DNA from: Carposina sasakii
Lineage: Eukaryota; Arthropoda; Insecta; Lepidoptera; Carposinidae
Length of the DNA: 64,000 bases
Direction: 5' to 3'
NCBI GenBank assembly: GCA_014607495.2
Contig: CP053170.1
Span: forward strand, 4,898,001 to 4,962,000
The position numbers and the translations under genes are program-made. The notes under the pieces were generated by a model, which saw only the letters and a list, made by a program, of their open reading frames with translations, did not search any database and was not told the origin of the DNA. Position 1 is the first letter of the stretch. Each line of letters starts with the position of its first letter. This document shows positions 21,273-31,909 of the stretch, piece by piece.

Positions 21273-21830
21273 TTGTATCGTGAATTATGCCAGTTTTCAC
21301 ATAGTAGGAACCAGCTAGGGCTTAGTAGCGAATCTAATTACTATTTATGAGTGCACTCGGCATAGTGCATCCATATTTGGAGTTAGTGCCTTTAGTATTA
21401 TTTATTGTACACATAAATTTTTATAACAGACAGTAAGTTTTAAAAGTAATTAGTTTCGATTTTTATGAATTTGACCGTTTGCGAATTTGACCATACGCGA
21501 CGCAACGCTACAACCTATTTGGTAGGTATACCTTACCCTTCTCTACATGTCTAATTTGTTAAAATTAATAGTCTAACTGCTAGCCGGGCTAACGTTCATT
21601 CATAAACAGAAAAACAAACAAACTAGTGCCAAATTCTAATAATAACTTAGGTACACGGGTGTGAAAATCTGTTTGTCTGCATAGAAATCACGTACAAACA
21701 TTATATTTAAAAAAAAACCGTAAAATATGTGTCGCTGTTGGGTGGATAAGGCTGGCTTTCCATTATGCAGAAATGTGCCAATAAAACTGTGCTATATTTA
21801 AAAATATATTATTTTTCTAGACTAATAAAG
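21273..21830. other. Unique DNA, nothing recognised
   Basis: No shared repeat, splice-flanked frame or inverted termini seen. Confidence 0.45.
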
Positions 21831-22073
21831 AAATATTCACACACCTTACAACACATTTACCTAGACCCACATTACGATCCGTGTAAGGTCGTACGTGGGT
21901 TTTAAGGAACGGTATGTATATACCTAAATATATAGATAAGTATAGAAACTTCCATGGTGACCCGAAAACAAACATGGATATTCATAATTTTAATATTTGT
22001 ATCTGCCGGGATTCCAACCCAGGATCTATAGCGCTGCAGGCAGGGTCACTACTGACTACACCAATCGGCCGTC
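21831..22073 (-). mobile_element. tRNA-derived SINE, family S1, copy c
   Basis: Tail 'aaatattcacacaccttaca' at the left; on the minus strand the B box appears as GGTTGGAATCC within 'cctgggttggaatcccgg'; head complement 'ctacaccaatcggccgtc' at the right. More diverged than copies a and d. Same strand as the others. Confidence 0.8.
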
Positions 22074-22261
22074 AATGTGATATGAATGAATTTTCATTAT
22101 ACCTACATGCGTGGTAACTATGGACAAAATCACATCAAAAATGTAATTTCGTGTCTCCAACTTTTGTGAATATATTCTCAATTGTAGGCTATCTTCGTAC
22201 TCTTATATTACAACATGTACATACCACGCAGAAATTAAAGATAGAGGTATCTTTTCTTTTC

Positions 22262-22330
22262 GCTCATCCGGGCGGGAAAAACAAGTCAATTGGCGGGAAA
22301 AGTCCTAACTTGCCGCCATTTTAAGTTCCC
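22262..22330. promoter_or_regulatory. Candidate promoter: paired GGCGGGAAAA motifs and a GCCGCCATTTT motif
   Basis: Two copies of GGCGGGAAAA, the textbook E2F-site form, occur in direct orientation 23-24 bases apart, followed by TTGCCGCCATTTTAAG, which resembles a YY1/Pho-type site (AAAATGGCGGC). The patch is non-repetitive and GC-rich in an AT-rich setting. Gene content nearby is uncertain. Confidence 0.3.
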
Positions 22331-22446
22331 TATGTCCCCCGGGAAGTTAACACGGAATCTTTTAGAAACTAGCCTTTTAAACTAGTTAATTGAATTTCAG
22401 AGACTTTCCCAATTGGATTTTGAGTTTTCCTTTAAATTTTTCTTGC

Positions 22447-22509
22447 AGTAAGACGGAGTTTTTGCAAGTGTGCTTTTTGTCTGACCTAATTTTACAAATG
22501 TTCAGGTAT
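22447..22509 (+). other. Possible short 5' exon
   Basis: 'ttttcttgcag' could be an acceptor, and 'atgttcaggtatgtc' holds an ATG followed by a good donor (CAG|GTATGT). Together with the motif pair upstream this could be a small first coding exon (ATG TTC AG). No downstream exon was found, so this is speculative. Confidence 0.15.
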
Positions 22510-22837
22510 GTCTACTTTATTAATGACTAAATAACATTTTTACGTGAAGCAAAGACGCTTTTAAATTAAAATGGCGAAAAAACATCAATATCATGATACT
22601 ATTATTTGACATATATGAAGTCCAATCAATAGCGTCCATTTAAGAGTAAAATATGGTTTTTTAGTAAAAAAAAAAAAATAGTAAGTACCAACACTTGGTT
22701 ATATTTAAGGCGTTATTATGGTCAAAGACGGCATAAATGTAAGTTTGGCAAATGTACAGTAATTTTAGGAATCTCTTGCTGTCAATTGAATATGTAAATG
22801 AAAATGAGAATAGAATTACTTACCTTTTTTATTCATA

Positions 22838-22872
22838 GCCCATGAGGAGATACCAAATCCCTGTAGCCCATG
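22838..22872 (+). repeat. Fragment shared with element V
   Basis: GAGGAGATACCAAATCCCTG occurs here and again at 37143-37162 inside element V. Only about 20 bases are shared exactly; the surrounding 'agcccatg' is itself repeated on both sides. Confidence 0.5.
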
Positions 22873-23051
22873 ACGATCAATTGGAGATAAGAAAAACTAA
22901 AATCTTTTCCTGTAACATTTGGCAAAAAATTGGCATTGGCATTGACAGATTTTGATGAAACTACAACGTCCGCTTGTTAGAGATTGTATGTTATGTAATT
23001 TTTTCAATACTTTTTCCAACATTTTTTGTATGTTTTGCGTAGGTAATAGAT

Positions 23052-23145
23052 ACATACATACATATAATCAAGCCTTTATCCCTTACGGGGTAGGCAGAGC
23101 ACTAAGGGCCGATAGAACCACATGGTGCCACTTCTGACCAATTTT
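23052..23145 (+). repeat. Dispersed repeat L2, truncated copy c
   Basis: 'acatacatataatcaagcc' to 'cacttctgaccaatttta'. It matches the first 95 bases of the copy at 1808, then stops. Confidence 0.7.
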
Positions 23146-23423
23146 ATATTATGACGTCAATCCGAAATGTGATATTTATTGGTCAGTGCCTCTTCTATAA
23201 CTACTTACTTATAAGTACTATAATAGCAGGTACTATAAAAGTAGGTATGGTAACCGTCCAGCTGCAAGTCTCCTCTTCGTCAGTAATACAAGTTGGCAGT
23301 GCTCCAGGTGTGTGTACTGTCCATCATGACAGCTGATTGTTACCAAATGAACACTCATAATTGTGACGGTAAAGGAACGGAAATAGTATTACTAGATACA
23401 CACATACACACTTACACACACAT

Positions 23424-23615
23424 CAGCTTATTGCAGTCTACTGCTGTACGTAGGCTTCTCCCAGGGCACGCCACAAGACAACTGCATAAGGGGGGTTTGC
23501 CAATAGTCAAGCTGGGCAAGCGGGGTTGGTGACCGCAGTGTGATTTTCGAACTATATTGCATGGGAGGCGCTGCTGCCCACCTCCCGGAAACCCTTAGAC
23601 GCCTTTGCCGCTTAT
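23424..23615 (-). repeat. LINE tail L1, copy (minus)
   Basis: Minus-strand reading ends 'gcagtagactgcaataagct'. The interior includes 'tgggaggcgctgctgccc' and 'acctcccggaaacccttag'. The extended body matches 45717-45965. It is the non-coding 3' end of a non-LTR element. Confidence 0.7.
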
Positions 23616-23858
23616 TATATTTGGAGTGTATTGTTCATAATAACATTTTTATAATTTGTTTTGGTTCAGCCAGAAATGATAAGAAGAAAGTACGCAGCTT
23701 CTGGTAGATAGGTAGGTACAGTTATGCATACATTTGTTGTTGGACTTTGAACCTCAACGCAAGGGCGTGGAAATATTTGTATGTAAGTAAGTATGTACAT
23801 GTTAATTTTTATGACTGTACATGACATGACACAGAAATCTACCATTTCTGCCTAAAGA

Positions 23859-23973
23859 GGGGTAAGCACGAACCTCTCGATAGTCCGTAACGCTATCGTC
23901 CAACTGTGAAATAACATAGATTTTGCTAGCGAGTCGCTAGCGTTACGCCGCGTAAAAAGGTTCGTGCTTACCC
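23859..23973 (+). mobile_element. Foldback MITE, family H, copy 2 (best preserved)
   Basis: 115 bp with matching ends GGGGTAAGCACGAACCT and AGGTTCGTGCTTACCCC (17-bp perfect terminal inverted repeat). Subterminal 'gtccgtaacgctatcg' and 'gctagcgttacgccgcg' are also related. No target duplication is obvious. Confidence 0.85.
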
Positions 23974-24344
23974 CACAGATTGTAAAGTATTAATTTATTC
24001 GCTTTCTAGTTCGATGTTTCTCTCACCTTCCAATGTAAATAGTAACCTAAGTAACTTATTTACAACAAATACCGGCCTATGTAAATTGTATAAAATTTGC
24101 TTGGAAAGCATAAATAATACAATAAATTAAACTCAACCAAAACAATACGCAAATAAAGTGTAAGTACATTACAAAACTGTATTAATTATGCTGATAAAAC
24201 AAATATTTGAATTTCTGTTATTTGCAATTTATCAACATACGCATAATAGGTAAGTAGATGATTTATATTTTGAATTTGTATAATCGCCATAGACCCCTAA
24301 TAATGTGTATTTATTCTCAAAATAATTATATTATGTAACTAATC

Positions 24345-24590
24345 CTACTAATATTATAAACGCGAAAGTTTATAAGTATGGATTGATGGATGGATGTTTG
24401 TTTCTCTTTCACGTATAAACGGCTAGAGCGATTTTAATAAAATTTTATATGGAGTTAGCTGACACCATTAATACATAGGCTGCTTTTATCCTGGGAAAAT
24501 ATTTTTATCCCGGATAATATCGAAATTTTATTTTTTCTGCAGTTCACGTGGACGGAGTTGCGCGTACGCGCTACATTTATTAAAACTAGG
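24345..24590 (+). mobile_element. Helitron-like module K2, copy a
   Basis: 'ctactaatattataaacgcg', 'gtttgtttctctttcacg', 'aacggctagagcgatttta', 'gagttagctgacaccatta', 'tatcccggataatatcg' and 'gttcacgtggacggagttg'. The same order occurs at 31675-31895. Confidence 0.65.
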
Positions 24591-24734
24591 GAACGTCTGG
24601 TTGTAAAGTGTCTACGATATTCTGATATACCTATAGGTAAGTACTGCCAAGTTTCTTCCGGCAGTTTTTGTTTGAAAGAATAAGCCACAAACTTTTACAT
24701 ACATTTATCATTTTTTAAATATTTTAAATAGGCT

Positions 24735-24880
24735 TACGCTTGACCACAACGCGCCTGATGGTAAGCACCGTTGCAGTCTAAGATGGAGAGCGCTTGCCTA
24801 AAAGAAACCGGTCCACTCTCGACTTGAAGACCGCAAGATTATAGTTCATGAGGAACAGGGATTCAGGCAGGCAAGGGATT
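24735..24880 (-). pseudogene. LINE (L3) C-terminal remnant, minus copy
   Basis: On the minus strand it encodes NLAVFKSRVDRFLLGKRSPS with a stop, then the same tail ('ggcgcgttgtggtcaagcg') as 15540-15690. 5' truncated. Confidence 0.7.
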
Positions 24881-26590
24881 ACTTACTATCTAGAAGGATT
24901 TCTACTTATACCTTGTCTATTAGAAACCTACGCTAAGAAGTCGATACTATATCGAGGTGTGTATGATCTTATTATGATGTTTGTGAAAGTTTATTTTTAA
25001 ATCGTTTTATTCGAATTAAAAAAATCTTAAAATCTCATCTCACTGGGGTGAAACAAAAAATCATTTTCTTATAAATATTTTATAATTTTAACATTTTTAA
25101 CTTAGTTAAATTAAGAATTAAATTGTACCAAGGATCAAACTTGGAATACTACATAAATTGTATCAATGACAAACAATCATGGCTGAACAAACATTTCATG
25201 CCTTGGCCTTAAAAAATGTCGGTAAAAAAACGTCAGACGTAGAGCTCTTACAGCCTCTCCACGCTCTCCACTTTCTTCTCTACCCTTTGAGGGACACAAG
25301 AGGCGGTCCAAGTGGATACGCAAACGCTTTTCGCTGAGTCTTTTTTAAGAAAACTATCTCCAAACATAAATACATATAAATTACAACTCAGGACACTTAT
25401 AACCCTTTTCGCTTGAGGTGGAACTCAGAGATTGGGTTCGATTATGAGTTGCCTTACTCTTATACCTACCTATGTAAGCCGTACTTGATCCCTTTTTATG
25501 ATATTTAAATTGAAAAAGAAATTGTATTGTTTTATTTATTTCGAAATTTAATTTCGCAACTAGCGGCCATTCATTACTTCGTCCGTATAACTTTACGTCT
25601 TAGAATTCTCGTGTTTCCTATTTCCGTGAAAATTTCGTAAACTCATTTCATGCTTCCACTTCTATTGGAAGTATTGATTCTTGGTCCTGGATGGGTGTAG
25701 GTACACAGGCACCCCCTATTAATCCTTGGAAACCCATATTTAATTTTAGCGTTCAAATAACTGGCGATAAATTTGTCATCCATTGATACTTCGCGCAGAT
25801 TTCATCAAGATCAGTCCAGATGATGTTTCTGGTGATATTTAATCGCTTCATTTTAATCATAATTAATATTATATACCTACCAAATAAGAAATACCTAGCT
25901 CCATTCCAAATTATCTTTGCATAATGTGTATATAATTTTTTTAATACTTATACAACATTTAGCATATATATCTATTTACTTACCTATTAAAAGATAATTT
26001 AACTAAACTTCCAAATTAGTTGCCGACTTTAAAAGTATTTAGATAAAACTTTTATACTCTTTTAATCTCCGAAGGCACGATATTTTGTAGACATAACTTA
26101 TAAAAGACGTAATATTTTCATGAAGCTTTAATTTTTAAAGGAGATAAAAATGCCATTATTAATTAAGTATTAAATTTCAATAAAGCGTATAATACTACCT
26201 ATAATTTTATATAAACCATTTGAGGGATAAATCTGACGCTGCTTTTCTTGCATTATTAGATCATGTTTCGCCAAAAAATGTGGCATGCAAATACTTTAAT
26301 TTATTCAACAATGTTACATTTTTTTTTTGTTACATTATTATTTAAGTAAGTAATACTAAGGCCAAAAAACATAATCCGACAGTTATAGTTATATAGGTAT
26401 ATAAAATAAGGTTGAGGTCAAATTTTTCGCTTTTTTTAAATAAAACGTTATTTATACTTTCCCTCCACTCTCCACGTAGGATATTACGTGCTCACTCATT
26501 TCCGATAGGGGGTTCTTTTATGGTACAGCGTCGCTTTTGGTTTGTCATTATCCCAACCCTAATATCTATAAATGGAGAGACGCAACAACT
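24881..26590. other. 1.7 kb of unique AT-rich DNA, no gene called
   Basis: A minus-strand open frame of about 55 codons near 25200-25345 (with RLRIHLDRLLCPSKGREESG) has no start or splice support and is not called. The rest is AT-rich with no shared repeats. Confidence 0.4.
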
Positions 26591-26592
26591 TT

Positions 26593-26765
26593 ACACACAC
26601 ACACACACATATATATGCCTATTGCAGTCTATATACTGCTGGATTTAGGCCTCGCCCAGGGCACGCCACAAGGCTACTGCCATAGGAGGGTTTTTGCACA
26701 TAATCACTACGCTGGACTTGCGGGTTAGTGACCGCAGTGTGATTTTCGGACTACGTTACTCCTCT
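26593..26765 (-). repeat. LINE tail L1 with CA/TA microsatellite at its end
   Basis: 'gcctattgcagtctatatac', 'gcacgccacaaggctactgc' and 'gtgaccgcagtgtgattttc' are L1 tail sequence in reverse. The 3' end of the repeat runs into (CA)n(TA)n at 26593-26618. Confidence 0.65.
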
Positions 26766-27109
26766 GCAAAACAATTTTCTGCACATATAATACGATAACA
26801 AACTCATGTCTATGTAAATAATATTATCTCAAAAGTATAAACACAAACTCGAACCGTAATTTCAACCAATCACCAATGGATATTCAACCCGACAAAGGTT
26901 TTATAATCTACACTGGTTATATTGGGCGTGAGGACGATAAACACATGACATGACACCGACATTGATATGAATAGTAAACTATAGTGGTATTTGCTTTTTG
27001 ATACGAAAGTTTATTCTGTAAATAGGTGAAAACACGTAATTAGCCGTGTTCTACCTATCTGTATACTTAAGTAATTAGGCTGTATGTTTTCCTAATAAAA
27101 TAAAATAAT

Positions 27110-27156
27110 ACATACATATATAATCACGCCTTTATCCCTTACGGGGTAGGCAGAGC

Positions 27157-27157
<1 letters not shown>
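27110..27157 (+). repeat. Dispersed repeat L2, short copy d
   Basis: 'acatatataatcacgccttt' to 'cggggtaggcagagca', then interrupted by an AT microsatellite. Confidence 0.7.

Positions 27158-27240
<83 letters not shown>
27158..27240. repeat. AT dinucleotide microsatellite, about 41 units
   Basis: Uninterrupted (AT)n, the longest simple repeat in the window. It joins an L2 fragment to the AATAAATA tail of an S1 SINE and produces a false Tyr-Ile reading frame. Confidence 0.98.
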
Positions 27241-27250
<10 letters not shown>

Positions 27251-27491
27251 TAATAAATAAATATTCACACACTTCACAACACATTGACCTAGTCCCACAC
27301 TAAGATCCCTAAAGTCTTGTGTCGTGGGTACTAAGCAACGGTATATAAATACATAGATAAGTATATAAACATCCATGACTCGGAAACAAACATCGATATT
27401 CATCACATCAATATTTGCACCTACCGGGATTCGAACCCAGGACCTATGGCGTCGCAGACAGGGTCACTACCAACTACACCAATCGGCCGTC
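27241..27491 (-). mobile_element. tRNA-derived SINE, family S1, copy d (best preserved)
   Basis: The minus-strand head is 'gacggccgattggtgtag' plus 'ttggtagtgaccctg', with A-box-like and B-box (GGTTCGAATCCCGG) segments at tRNA spacing. The body includes 'gacacaagactttaggg' and the tail is 'ttatttattattatttattt'. Reference copy for the family. Confidence 0.85.
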
Positions 27492-27559
27492 GATATTATA
27501 TATGATACACGTAATGTAGGTATTTATTTATTTATTAAATATGTTTTTTGCGACGTTCA

Positions 27560-27850
27560 CTCCTAGGTCCCTTTTGAAAACCAGCGCTGTTTTACATGGT
27601 AGGCAACCCCTACCCTGTCTCAGCAGCATCCAGCTGAAAAGGGACCTGTTTGGCGGCTACACACACTGCCTGACAGGGTGTACAGTTCTTCTAGCAGCTA
27701 GAATGTTTGTGTTGCACTAGTATATACACATTTTTATATTATTTAATTACTTTTGCACTGTCTCTATTTCTACCCTGTTTGTTTAGTCTCATTGTTGCTA
27801 TTGTATCTGTGTGTGTGTAATCACCAAATAAAAACGTATTCTATTCTATT
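27560..27850 (+). repeat. Non-LTR retrotransposon 3' end with (ATTCT)n tail
   Basis: Non-coding stretch ending 'caccaaataaaaacgtattc' and then ATTCTATTCTATTCTGTTCT: an AATAAA signal followed by a short tandem tail, as in CR1-like elements. Within it AGGTCCCTTTTGAAAACCAG and 'agctgaaaagggacct' form an imperfect inverted pair. The clade is not determined. Confidence 0.45.
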
Positions 27851-28129
27851 CTGTTCTATATAAATGCCCAAGCTCCTTAGTCGACTCTTACAACATGCAC
27901 GGAAGTAGATGGAGCCGATGTGATCCAGTGGGATGTCTAATGTTAGCCTGAAAATTATATGCACGAATACTCATATGCCAGAATTTTACTTGCCCGATTT
28001 AAACCGATTTTATGCTTTTTTCTATAATTTCGATAGGGAATGATAATTATGACTTACTTAAAATTGTTTTTATTTCTAATACTTACCTACTTATCACTAT
28101 AATCGAGCCTTTATCTTAAAATGCCATTA

Positions 28130-28495
28130 GCATTCTGGCACTTCGCCGGCCGCTGCCGCGGCACGCTCGCTCAGCTCGCTCGGCTTGTGCGTTATTTGTC
28201 ATACTCTAACCTAACCTAACCTACCCAAACCAAAGCTAAACCTATTCATCGATTAATTTAAACCGATTTTATGCTTCTTCTAGAATTAACTTCTATGGCA
28301 AATTATTTGATGGCATATGATAATTATGGATTACAATGATTATGACAAATGATGTTATGGAAATTGACTTTATGGAATACAAAGTTTCTGGCTACTATTA
28401 TGGCAAACAAGTGAGTATGACATATGAAATTATGAGAAACAATATTATGTCTGTTGACCATTATGGCAAATGAAATTCTGGCAAGTGGAGGTATC
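28130..28495 (+). repeat. Degenerate minisatellite-like tract (ATTATGGCAAATGA type) with CCTAA run
   Basis: From about 28285 to 28490 variants of ATTATGGCAAATGA recur at irregular spacing of about 15-30 bases (for example 'tatggcaaattatttgatgg', 'ttatggcaaacaag', 'ttatggcaaatgaaattctg'). Upstream is a GC-rich palindromic patch ('cgccggccgctgccgcggc' at 28146) and CTAACCTAACCTAACC at 28205, the insect telomere motif type. The tract ends where an N copy starts. It may be the body of a larger unrecognised element. Confidence 0.5.
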
Positions 28496-28504
28496 CCGAT
28501 CTAG

Positions 28505-29010
28505 TGAAACCCCGCATCGGCACAGGACATTCGAAAATCATTACAATATAGGGTTTGATATAAGGAACTCGGGCGTTCTCTAAGGTTAAGAGGATATAGA
28601 TCTCTCAGTGATAAGCTAGCAACTTGTCACTGATCATGAGCCGCATCCAGACCGACCGAGCACGCCTTGTGCGGCACCCTCGATGTAGTGGCTCGCGAGC
28701 CAGATTCGCGCATTACCCCGGAACATAGAGGCAAGCCTCGCGAGGCAGGCTGAGCCATCAGAGGTCCCCGAGCATCAAATCAGACCGTCCACACTGCATC
28801 TTTGAGCACGGCCCGTTTACCGACAGCAAATGGCTCAACCGCACGCTCGGCCGAGGCAACGTGCGCCCGAGGCAGCCCGAGCTACGTCCACACCGACCGA
28901 GGCAATGGCTCGCGAGGCGTGCTCGGTCGGTCTGGACGCAGCTATTAACATCTGTTGCAGTTCCTGTTACCCCATTTCGGGAACATAGGTGTGTCTATAT
29001 GCATGTAGGT
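28505..29010 (-). repeat. Dispersed repeat N split by a foldback element
   Basis: Left part 'agtgaaaccccgcatcggc', 'aactcgggcgttctctaagg' and 'gctagcaacttgtcactgat'; right part 'taacatctgttgcagttcct' and 'ccatttcgggaacatagg'. In uninterrupted N copies these parts are contiguous ('cactgatcattt' then 'acatctg'), so the middle is an insertion. Confidence 0.7.
28655..28947. mobile_element. GC-rich foldback element Y inserted in an N repeat
   Basis: Left arm AGCCGCATCCAGACCGACCG then 'agcacgcct'; right arm 'aggcgtgctcggtcggtct' then GGACGCAGCT. The arms are inverted with few mismatches over about 30 bp. The interior repeats 'gaggc', 'gctcgcgag' and 'ccgaggcaa' words. GC content is far above the surroundings. 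A short AT(G/T) may be the target duplication. No protein frame beyond GC-driven ones. Confidence 0.75.
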
Positions 29011-29029
29011 ATGTGCCTAGTAAATAAGT

Positions 29030-29110
29030 ATATGTTTTATTTATTTATTTTTATTTATTTATTTAACAAAAATCCACAGCTATTCTTACAGATTGTACAT
29101 TAAGAATAAA
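29030..29110 (-). repeat. TTTA tract, probable reversed LINE tail
   Basis: (TTTA)n at 29036-29072 followed by 'acaaaaatccacagctattc'. A similar TTTATTTATTGAAAAAACC start occurs inside the insertion at 62246. Read on the minus strand both look like retroelement 3' ends with (AAAT)n tails. Confidence 0.4.
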
Positions 29111-30199
29111 CATAAAATAAAGCCAATTAAGGAATTCATTACCTACGAGTATACTTAAAAAATTAAAATCAGCAAAATCAAAAACAGTGCATAAGATGCG
29201 TGTGTTTAGCCCTAGGCCAGAAATACTATAATATAGAATAATATAATATTATAATATTGATTCTTGTGTTGTGTGAGGGCTTATGTAATTGGATGAGTGT
29301 ATGTGAGTGTGAGTGCGTGTGTAGGTTTATCACCATGGAATTAATGAAAACAATAATCACTTGGGACCAGACCATTACCAACAAACAAATTAACAAATCT
29401 AACAAGTTCAGGTAGTGTGATAGGGAAGGCCAACATGGAGCCTGTTAAGAGTGGGATTTGTGGTAGTTATTTTGTTACTTCATTCTTGTCTTCAAAGAGT
29501 CATTCTTTCAAAGTGAATCTACATCTCTGCTCCACACCATTACGTCATTAAACACCCATTTTATAGATATTATACAAAAATATGGAAGACCAATACTCCA
29601 AAGTACCTACCTAAATCTGACAAAGCAACTTTTTTGATATATGCAAATAAATGTCTAAATTTATTTAAAAAAAAAGAAATTTGAACAATATCTAAAATTT
29701 TGAAATTTCATGAGAAATACCCATGTATGTAAGTATATGTTTTCAAACGTTAATGCTCATTCTATCTATGTAAATCTACATCTCTGCTCCACACCATTAC
29801 GTCCTGACATGGCGGAATGTTATGGCTTTTTTAAGCCGTGAAAAATGTGGAGTTAGAGAATTAAATCTAAAATAGCACCTTAAGTGCAGAGACATAAAAT
29901 GGATATTCAATCAAAAGGTATGAGGATTTCATGTACTTATTGTTAACTTGAAAGAGCTTGGTTTCTTTTGATATCACACAGTTAAATTTTAAAGCCTTGC
30001 AACTTTATTGTTATTATTAAGTTAAAAGGACTTCCGCAATGTTTTATGTGATGTTTATTTTTGTTAATAAAGAATTTTTACATTCTCATTTCGTAACCTA
30101 AGCTAAATATCCCTGAAAATCGATTACCTACTATTCTGTTCTATTTTTATCAAGGGCATATATTATATTTCTTAACGTAACATATACACAATTAACACA
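29111..30199. other. Unique DNA with a 31-bp direct duplication
   Basis: AATCTACATCTCTGCTCCAC followed by 'accattacgtc' occurs at 29516-29546 and identically at 29773-29803, 257 bases apart. Nothing else is recognised; a TG-rich stretch is at 29300-29325. Confidence 0.6.
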
Positions 30200-30204
30200 C
30201 GGCT

Positions 30205-30270
30205 CATTGTTCCCGAAATGACTCCATGTAGAAATGCAGGATCACGAAGGGAATTATACAGTCACATTTA
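30205..30270 (+). repeat. Dispersed repeat N, partial copy
   Basis: 'ggctcattgttcccgaaatg' and 'aatgcaggatcacgaaggg' match N. It runs directly into a K3 module. Confidence 0.5.
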
Positions 30271-30289
30271 GTTCATGAGTTCATGACAT

Positions 30290-30632
30290 GGACGCTCGCG
30301 ACTCCGTCCGCGTGGACTACAGAAAAAACAAAATGTCGAAAATATCCGGGATAAAAACATTTTCCCGAGATAAAAAGTAACCTATATGTTAAGTGGGACC
30401 TGTCGCAATATATTCCTGAAAACTGCATCGAAGTCGGTTCAGCCGTTTCTGAGATTAGCGTGCACAAACGCACAGACAAACAGACAAATGGACAACCTGA
30501 CAAAAATTCCAAAAATCATTGTTTTGGGTACTATTGCGTTCATAAAGCTCTCCTATAATATTTTTTCTCATATATCTTCCATGCACAGACAGCGATCTGT
30601 TACATTTTTATTATATGTATAGAGAGATATAT
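30290..30632 (-). mobile_element. Helitron-like module K3, copy b
   Basis: 'gacgctcgcgactccgtccg', 'atccgggataaaaacatttt', 'cctatatgttaagtgggacc', 'aagtcggttcagccgtttct' and 'cattgttttgggtactattg', ending 'ttttattatatgtatagaga'. The minus-strand open frame across it is a shadow. Confidence 0.7.
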
Positions 30633-30782
30633 ATAAAGTTGATGTTGCCTTTATCAAAATCTTGATCAAGATTTTTTTATTTATTTATTTATTAACTTGT
30701 ATGAAAACAATGGAACATTTAATCTGAAATATGCGAAATATCTCTCGAGATTGGTTATTAAAATGGCTAATATATCTAATAT

Positions 30783-31167
30783 ACAGGGTGATTTTTGGTC
30801 GTCAACGTTCCCGAAAACTATGGAATCTCCTCATCATCACGATCATTTTTCTCCATGGAAGCATACCTGGGAAGTGTCTGGTTTACAAAATATTAGGGGC
30901 CAAAGTTTAGTAAATAGACTGCATTTTTCTGCATAAATGGACATTGACGTGTGTAGCAAGATTTTTTCACGACAAATTATTAATATCTGTCTATGAAAAA
31001 ACTAACATAAACACTGGACACTATAAATTTCGCCCGATCAAGTAATTAATTATTTTTTTTCAAAATAATGTACATCTTTTCCCAGCATTTTTTTGGCATA
31101 AACGTACTATATTTGATGTATAGAGTACGTACCCTTCGTTAAGGGTGGCAACGAAAAAACAGCCTGT
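30783..31167 (+). mobile_element. MITE family A, full-length copy 6
   Basis: From ACAGGGTGATTTTTGGTCG to CAACGAAAAAACAGCCTGT with TAT and ATA flanks; 385 bp and all internal landmarks in order. Confidence 0.92.
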
Positions 31168-31169
31168 AT

Positions 31170-31674
31170 AACATAACAGAATAATAGGATATTTTTACTG
31201 ATATGATATTATGATGATTAATAAAATTGAGTTGTAAGATTTCACCCGAACAAACATACATTGCAAGTTAAATAAAAGCTTGTAAAAATAGAGACAGATT
31301 CAACTTTATGCTTTACATAACCTGTCTGACTAAAACATCAGCCCTTATTTTAAAAATATCCGACCAAAACTAAAAGAAAAAACCTAATCCATTTTGAATG
31401 TATGCAAAGCCGCCATCTTGTTGAATACTCAATTCAATTTTCCACTTTCGAAGTATTCCCGTGTGGTAGAGAAAAATATCTGCTGGATATTCGCTCCATT
31501 TAGCACGGATACTCGTGGCGGATACGGATAATATCTGTAACCTATTTTACAGTGGAGTTTCATATTTAAAATATTCATATTACCAAAAGAATATATTGGT
31601 CAAATGTTAATTTGTAAAAAAAAATGCTTTTATACAATGTGCCTTTTATTTTACTAATACATATCTTACTTCTT
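31170..31674. other. Unique AT-rich DNA, nothing recognised
   Basis: No shared repeat or coding signal found. Confidence 0.45.
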
Positions 31675-31895
31675 ACTAATTATAATATTATAAACGCGAA
31701 AGTTTGTGAGTATGGATGGATGGATGTTTGTTACTCTTTCAAGTTAAAACGGCTGGAGCGATTTTAATGAAATTTGGTATGGAGTTAGCTGACACCCTGG
31801 ATTAACAAACACATGGGCTACTTTTTATCCCGGATAATTTTGACGTTTTGTTTTTTCTGCCGTCCACGCGGAGGAAGTCGCGGGCGTCCATTAGT
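31675..31895 (+). mobile_element. Helitron-like module K2, copy b
   Basis: 'taatattataaacgcgaaag', 'aacggctggagcgatttta', 'gagttagctgacaccctgga', 'tatcccggataattttgac' and 'tccacgcggaggaagtcgcg'. The same order as 24345-24590. Confidence 0.65.
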
Positions 31896-31909
31896 TATAC
31901 ATATACCTA

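Noticed and set aside
25200..25345. Arg-rich minus open frame of about 55 codons
   Set aside because: No ATG, no splice sites, no recognised motif, and short enough to be chance.
27092..27406. 104-codon minus frame
   Set aside because: Its core is Tyr-Ile repeats from the AT microsatellite, and the rest is SINE S1 and L2 sequence.
28146..28225. Interstitial telomere block
   Set aside because: Only three CCTAA units; too short to call a telomeric insertion and common by chance in these genomes.
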